The notes under the pieces: model-generated
Seen by the model: the letters and a program-made list of their open reading frames with translations, nothing else
What the model was told of the DNA's origin: nothing
Database searches by the model: none
Translations under genes and position numbers: made by a program
Origin: Morella rubra
Taxonomy: Eukaryota; Streptophyta; Magnoliopsida; Fagales; Myricaceae
Direction of reading: 5' to 3'
Assembly: GCA_003952965.2 (NCBI GenBank)
Contig: CM025856.1
Location: forward strand, 25,057,614 to 25,121,613
Length of the DNA: 64,000 bases
Shown: positions 59,422 to 64,000 of the stretch, one piece after another
How the letters are laid out: the number at the start of each line of letters is the position of its first letter
How positions within the stretch are numbered: position 1 is the first letter of the stretch

Positions 59422-59731
59422 CTCTTTGAATCTAACAATATTAGGATGCTTCAATGACCTGTGGTTCATGATTTCCCTTTGCACATGTTCATCAATCTGC
59501 AACATTGCGAAAGTCCCTCAATCAACCAGAAACCCAAAACCCGCATTTGAAAAAATAATAGTAATAAACAACTGAAAATAATGAAGAGGTCGAGGAAAAG
59601 AAGCAGCAGACCTTCTGGCCTCTCTCAATAAACTTAACAGCAAAGAGTTCTCTGGTCCACTTATCTCTAGCGAGCTTGGCTACGCCAAAATTCCCAGACC
59701 CAATTTCTTTCAAAATCTCATACCGTTCCAT
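59422..59731 (-). CDS. SnRK2: SnRK2 protein kinase, first two coding exons (partial)
   Basis: SnRK2 kinases are plant Ser/Thr kinases acting in osmotic-stress and ABA signalling. Exon 1 (59731-59612, 40 codons) starts [20 protein letters not shown] and holds the glycine loop and the catalytic lysine in AVKFIERG. Exon 2 (59496-59422, 25 codons) reads [19 protein letters not shown]. Lengths, phases and donors (AAG|GTCTGC, GAG|GTATGT) fit the conserved family gene structure. The third exon, with the rest of the N-lobe and the catalytic loop, is not found in 58894-59421, and the N gap follows. The rest is either inside the gap or absent. The upstream in-frame ATG at 59794 is unlikely because family members start at MERYE or MDRY. 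Confidence 0.9.
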
Positions 59732-61034
59732 CGTTTCACTAATACCAAAGACGACCAGCCACAGCAATCTCTGATCTTTTTCCCAGTTACCCACTGTCTT
59801 CTCTCGCTATGCTTACCTCTAGGAAAACCAGAGGACCAATAACTTCGCCTTTTTTTTTCTAAGCTAACCTATCAGGAGCTTGTACTGAAGCGGCTTATTC
59901 CAAGTTTGGTTCTCACTTTCTCATCTTTTGTCGTAAAACACAAGGCAAGACCCACAGAATTTGACTGCAGTGAGCCATGAAGAGACAGACAGAGAGCGAG
60001 AGAGATTTGACACGTGGAAGGTATGGCGGAGGTTAGAAGGCAAATGTCAGGCGGCGTGAAGGAGAAAAATATTTGTTTCCTCGCAACGCAATTAGCCACA
60101 AATAAAGTGACGCAATGACCGCGATTGCTACACGCCGAATTTGGGTTGTCTCCCTCCTTTTTGGTAAGTCCTTTGGACGCCCATTGGATGTACACACTAT
60201 ATTATGCATAAAGAGCAGGTTGTTCTGCTGACACAATTTCTAAGTGGTTTTTTCCCTAATGGGCACATAATATAAAAGCAGTTATTTTGGACACCATGTA
60301 TCTAAGGAATATGTGTAAGGATTGTACAGTATCGTAATTTAGTACAACTTAATGCGATCTACTTAAAGAGCCTGACTGGTATTAAAAAAAAAAAAAAAAA
60401 GTCATAGAAGAACATTAACTCATCTTTCTTTGAAATTTTCTTGCTTTTAAATTGGAATACAAATCCGTTCTGTCAATTACAATTCGCATGAATTAGCTCT
60501 TCTGAAGTGCATTTTGGGACCAAAATGCTTGGAATGATGCACAACATGTCCCCCTAGAATCCATCCAAACCGGAGTCACATCGTCACTTCCCTAATAGCA
60601 ATGATAGCTTCGAGACGAGAAAGTATTCAGTCGAAAAAAAGATTGTGTAAAAGATTCAAAGTTATAGTTGTGATTTTAAAATAAATATTTCAAGGGTCAG
60701 GATAAAACCACCAAACCTATTAGTCATTTTGTCTCCCCTACTTCGTTAAATGAAGTAGCCAAATCCTAATCTTGAAATGTTTATTTTATAATCAGAGCAG
60801 CTACTTTGAATTTTTTTAGCAATCTTTCTTTAAACTGAATCCGTTCAAGTTTTGAGATCCATCAATAGCCCATCCAAGGAGAACAAGGATTTGTTGCTTG
60901 TCAGCAGATTTGTTCCTGGATTACATAGATCTAGTGTACTCCCACGAGGATGGTCTAGGGGCCTTACTGTATTACATACACACGTTCACAACACAGATGT
61001 AGGGCATACTGCATACGATGTCACACCAGCCAAC
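59732..61034. other. Intergenic region between SnRK2 and the cysteine oxidase gene
   Basis: Contains the presumed SnRK2 leader (GAGA-rich near 59990) and promoter, and the 3' flank of the cysteine oxidase gene. No further gene recognised. Confidence 0.5.
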
Positions 61035-62203
61035 TTAACAAAGCTCATCGTCTTCGGTACTGACAATTTCGGGGCCAAGGTAAGGTGCTCCAACAACAAC
61101 TAGATCATCTGGCAGGTCCCTTTCCTCGAGCATAGCATAGCCTGGCAGGAGACGAATGGTTTAGATGAATTGCAATTACACACCCCACAATAACAATAAC
61201 CAAACAACCAAAAAGATGAAGAAATAAACAGTTGATTAGTTTTATAAGCTACCGGGAAGAGAAGAGATAGGGAAGTCTGAGAAATAAGTGGAAGGTCTTC
61301 CAAGATCTTCAGAGTATGGGGGAGACAACACATCCAAGATAGCACACGGAGTTAACGAAGTGAAAGAATGTATGTTTCCGCCACTTCTTGGAAAGAGGAC
61401 AGAAGGTTGACACGGCGCCTTGATAATGTCATCGACTACACTGGCCGCCAATCCAACTGCACATGCACAAAGCATTTAGGCAGATGAAAAACCACCACAA
61501 AAAAAAAAGAAAAAAGAAGCTCATCAACAATCTTATTTTCATTGCAGGACTTATGATTCTTGGGTTCTTACATGTTTGTCGGCCTGAATTTTCCACTTTC
61601 ACCCAATCGTAGGATTTGACATACATAGAACCATAGAGGAGCTTGCTTACGACTGTCATCCCAGGGTGATCATGAAGAGGAAACACCATTCCTGCTGGGA
61701 AGCAAAACACGCCTATCTGCTCATAAAAACAACATAATTCTTTCATAATGTATCCCGAAAAGAAAACGATCGTCTAGCGCTTTGCTTATCCAAAGGACAA
61801 CGTACACTTTTTGCCTAGGTATAAACACGATTCTACTTACAGAGAAATTGTCGCATTCATGAATATGAATGTAAGTGATATCACAGACGCCTTGCCCACA
61901 AATCAATCCCTCGTCGTCACTTCTTGGGCTACTTGATGGCGATCCACAGATCCCAAACTCATCGATTCCAAGATCTATGGCTTCAGTTTTATCTGCGTTA
62001 ATGATTCCAAAACTTTTCTTAATACTATATTAAGAGATAGTAGATAGAAACAAGGGTGCAGAGTACTCTAACCGATGAAGTTCCATACCTATGAGATTTC
62101 TCAGCCATTGAATTTGTCTGAAAGTCGGACGCTCTTGAGAAAACACAGCATTACAGGCATCATATATCACTTGTATTTTGCTCTTCTCTGTCGTACACTC
62201 CAT
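61035..62203 (-). CDS. PCO: Plant cysteine oxidase (N-terminal cysteine dioxygenase), complete, 5 exons
   Basis: Plant cysteine oxidases use O2 and iron to oxidise the N-terminal cysteine of ERF-VII factors and similar proteins, marking them for the N-degron pathway; they act as oxygen sensors. Exons: 62203-62089, 61992-61841, 61716-61572, 61456-61253, 61141-61035. All introns are GT-AG and the sum is 723 nt, giving 240 residues, a usual length for shorter family members. Metal-binding histidines are seen in FPLHDHPGM and in GGNIHSF. Other family marks are [24 protein letters not shown] and [16 protein letters not shown]. The acidic tail ends [13 protein letters not shown]-like box lies about 90 nt upstream of the ATG. 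The frame is intact and nothing suggests loss of function. Assignment to a PCO subgroup is not attempted. Confidence 0.94.
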
Positions 62204-62290
62204 GACTACTTTTTTTCTTTTGTTGGGGTCGGAGAATAATTAAAGAGATGTGATCTCGAGGATTTCTATCCCTTCACAGAGATTACGACT

Positions 62291-62300
62291 GTATATATAG
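62291..62300 (-). promoter_or_regulatory. Candidate TATA box of the cysteine oxidase gene
   Basis: The minus strand reads CTATATATAC about 90 nt upstream of the ATG, a good spacing for a leader of about 60 nt. Confidence 0.55.
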
Positions 62301-64000
62301 TGAGAAGATCGATAACAGGAGCTCTAAACAAGTTGTGTCCACTAAACCTGGGGCTCCTGTATTGGCTTCCACCATACGGTGGGCTTCTTTATTAATTTAC
62401 CTCCATTGGAATTATTCTTCCCATAGGCTTTACGTTACGGGCAGCCTTCAATCAAACAGTTTGTGCACACAATATCTGCTCTATGTTTAGAACTAAAAGT
62501 CGGCAGTGGCCAATTGAAATGTGATTACCATATTTCCCAAATTACCACAGCTTTTATCTGCTTCAAATGTAATTTTTAGAAAGACTGGTCTATGGTGCAT
62601 ATCTAGGTGCTGAGCAAGAAACCGGGCGTATTTCTTTGGCAACCGGCACCTGGCATTACCTTAAAAATCACATACTGTTTTTTGTTCCTAGACTCCTAGT
62701 TATTCTTAAAAATTACCTATAAAATGAGATATCCACCTGAGAGAGAGAAAGAGAGATCTAAGTCCACATCCGGGCGGCGGGCCCACAAGAATTTCAGTCC
62801 CATCTATAACTGGCAAGTTTAGCGCAATCAGCGCGGTGCCATTACTGTTTGAAGTGGCTTAAGAAACCGCCAAATTAAACTACCATATCCTCGCTGACCA
62901 ATAAAATAAAATAAAATATCGTATCCTCGACTATAAATCGAAATGAACTATCTAAAAAGAAGATTCCCCATAAGAAAGATGTTCCTCATGGCTAACTCTT
63001 AATCCGTTGAATATAAATGTCTTTCTCTCGAGTGGTGTTGTATGCACCAGCTTCACCACATGTACAAAAAGAAGTAACCGATTTACTTTTATTAATAAGA
63101 TTCGAATTTATGTCCTTGTTTTAGTCAATGGAGGTAAGGGTGTGCAAAGTCGATAATTTTTTATTTATTTATTAACTTGGTTCACGTGATTTATATAATA
63201 CAATTTTTTATGTGTGTTCTTAGTGCTTCATCATTGGAATTTATACTTCGGTATTTGTGGTAATATTTTGTTAGACTTTTGTCATTTTATTTATTTTTTA
63301 TTTGGACTTGGTAAGAATTTTTATAATTTCATTTAGTTTTCCGTTTGTATTGTGTGACAATAATATTGTTTATTAGTCTCACACACATATGAGCAAAAAG
63401 TATAAATTAAAATGGCCATAGAACTAATAAAATTTTCAGCTTTGTTATTTCACATAGAAACATAAAATACTAATAATCAAATGCTTAATTTATAATAGAT
63501 ACAACACACTCAAAAATAGAAGGGCTTAAACAGAACTCATAACCCTAATTTGACCTAAAAATACATCAAATTGGATCCCAAATGCCTAAAATGATTTTCG
63601 ACATATACAAAAATTGACCCAACAAAACTCACAAATCAACACCGAAACGTAACCAGAACTAAAATATGGGTTTCGACAAATATCAAACCGGAATTGTCTT
63701 TTCGGATTTCAATGACAAATATGTCCACCCTTAAATGGAGGTCCATCTTTTCAACATTAAACTATCACCTTAGGGCGATGTAAACTCTCTCTTTGACCAG
63801 GTTAAAAAAACGACATTTTTGTCTATAAAAAGAGACAAACTTTTGTTTTTCTAAATTGAGAGCGACAACTTCTAAATCGTACAAAACTGATCTTCTTTCA
63901 ATAAATTCACCAAGTAATTGCTATTATAAAATATAGTATCGATTCCGTTTAATATTAGAGTACGCCAAAATTTTCAAGTGGCGAACTAATAAAAGCTTTA
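62301..64000. other. Right-hand intergenic region
   Basis: Upstream of the cysteine oxidase gene. AT-rich, with no open frame of note, no domain and no repeat boundary recognised. Confidence 0.5.

Noticed and set aside
59732-59794. Upstream in-frame ATG at 59794 as the SnRK2 start
   Set aside because: SnRK2 proteins begin at the conserved MERYE/MDRYE; the upstream extension has no family match.
1-64000. CRISPR arrays, bacterial operons, tRNA or rRNA genes
   Set aside because: No regular spacer-repeat arrays or structured RNA gene were seen; the window is plant nuclear DNA.

Overview
The window is nuclear DNA from a flowering plant, most likely a woody eudicot. The evidence is GT-AG introns, a TIR-NBS-LRR resistance-gene relic, an SnRK2 kinase, a plant cysteine oxidase, and a dense load of Copia, L1-type LINE, TRIM and MITE insertions. 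I cannot name the species from sequence alone.

All recognisable genes lie on the minus strand. From left to right they are: (1) the 5' part of the signal recognition particle receptor alpha gene (411-1382, with a 5'UTR intron), whose first coding exon carries a 4-bp duplication that shifts frame; (2) a decayed TIR-NBS-LRR pseudogene (about 6640-11370) with a detached LRR fragment at 13.5-13.8 kb; (3) a repeat-rich stretch (14-22.8 kb) with a probable 3.7-kb solo LTR inserted in another element, a twin 446-bp repeat, a MITE and TRIM pieces; (4) a YchF-type P-loop NTPase gene whose eleven exons run from 58150 down to 23373. They join into an uninterrupted 423-codon frame although the introns hold most of the transposons in the window; (5) the first two coding exons of an SnRK2 kinase, cut off by a 421-base N gap; (6) a complete five-exon plant cysteine oxidase gene (61035-62203).

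The YchF gene is the centre of the window. Intron 5 (14.3 kb) holds a whole Copia element with a perfect 5-bp target duplication. That Copia is itself split by a long LINE with a 14-bp duplication. The same intron holds a near-perfect 0.6-kb inverted repeat made of two LINE 3' ends. Introns 1, 3, 4 and 9 hold further LINE copies, one with its reverse transcriptase block inverted, plus TRIMs, MITEs and a 76-bp hairpin. Exons and splice sites remain intact, so the gene looks functional.

I found no CRISPR array, rRNA or tRNA gene, and nothing I would call a new multi-gene system. The most unusual items are the LINE palindrome and the short hairpin inside YchF introns, the LINE with an internal inversion, and the nested insertions. 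All exon joins were made by eye from splice motifs and family knowledge; transcript data were not available.
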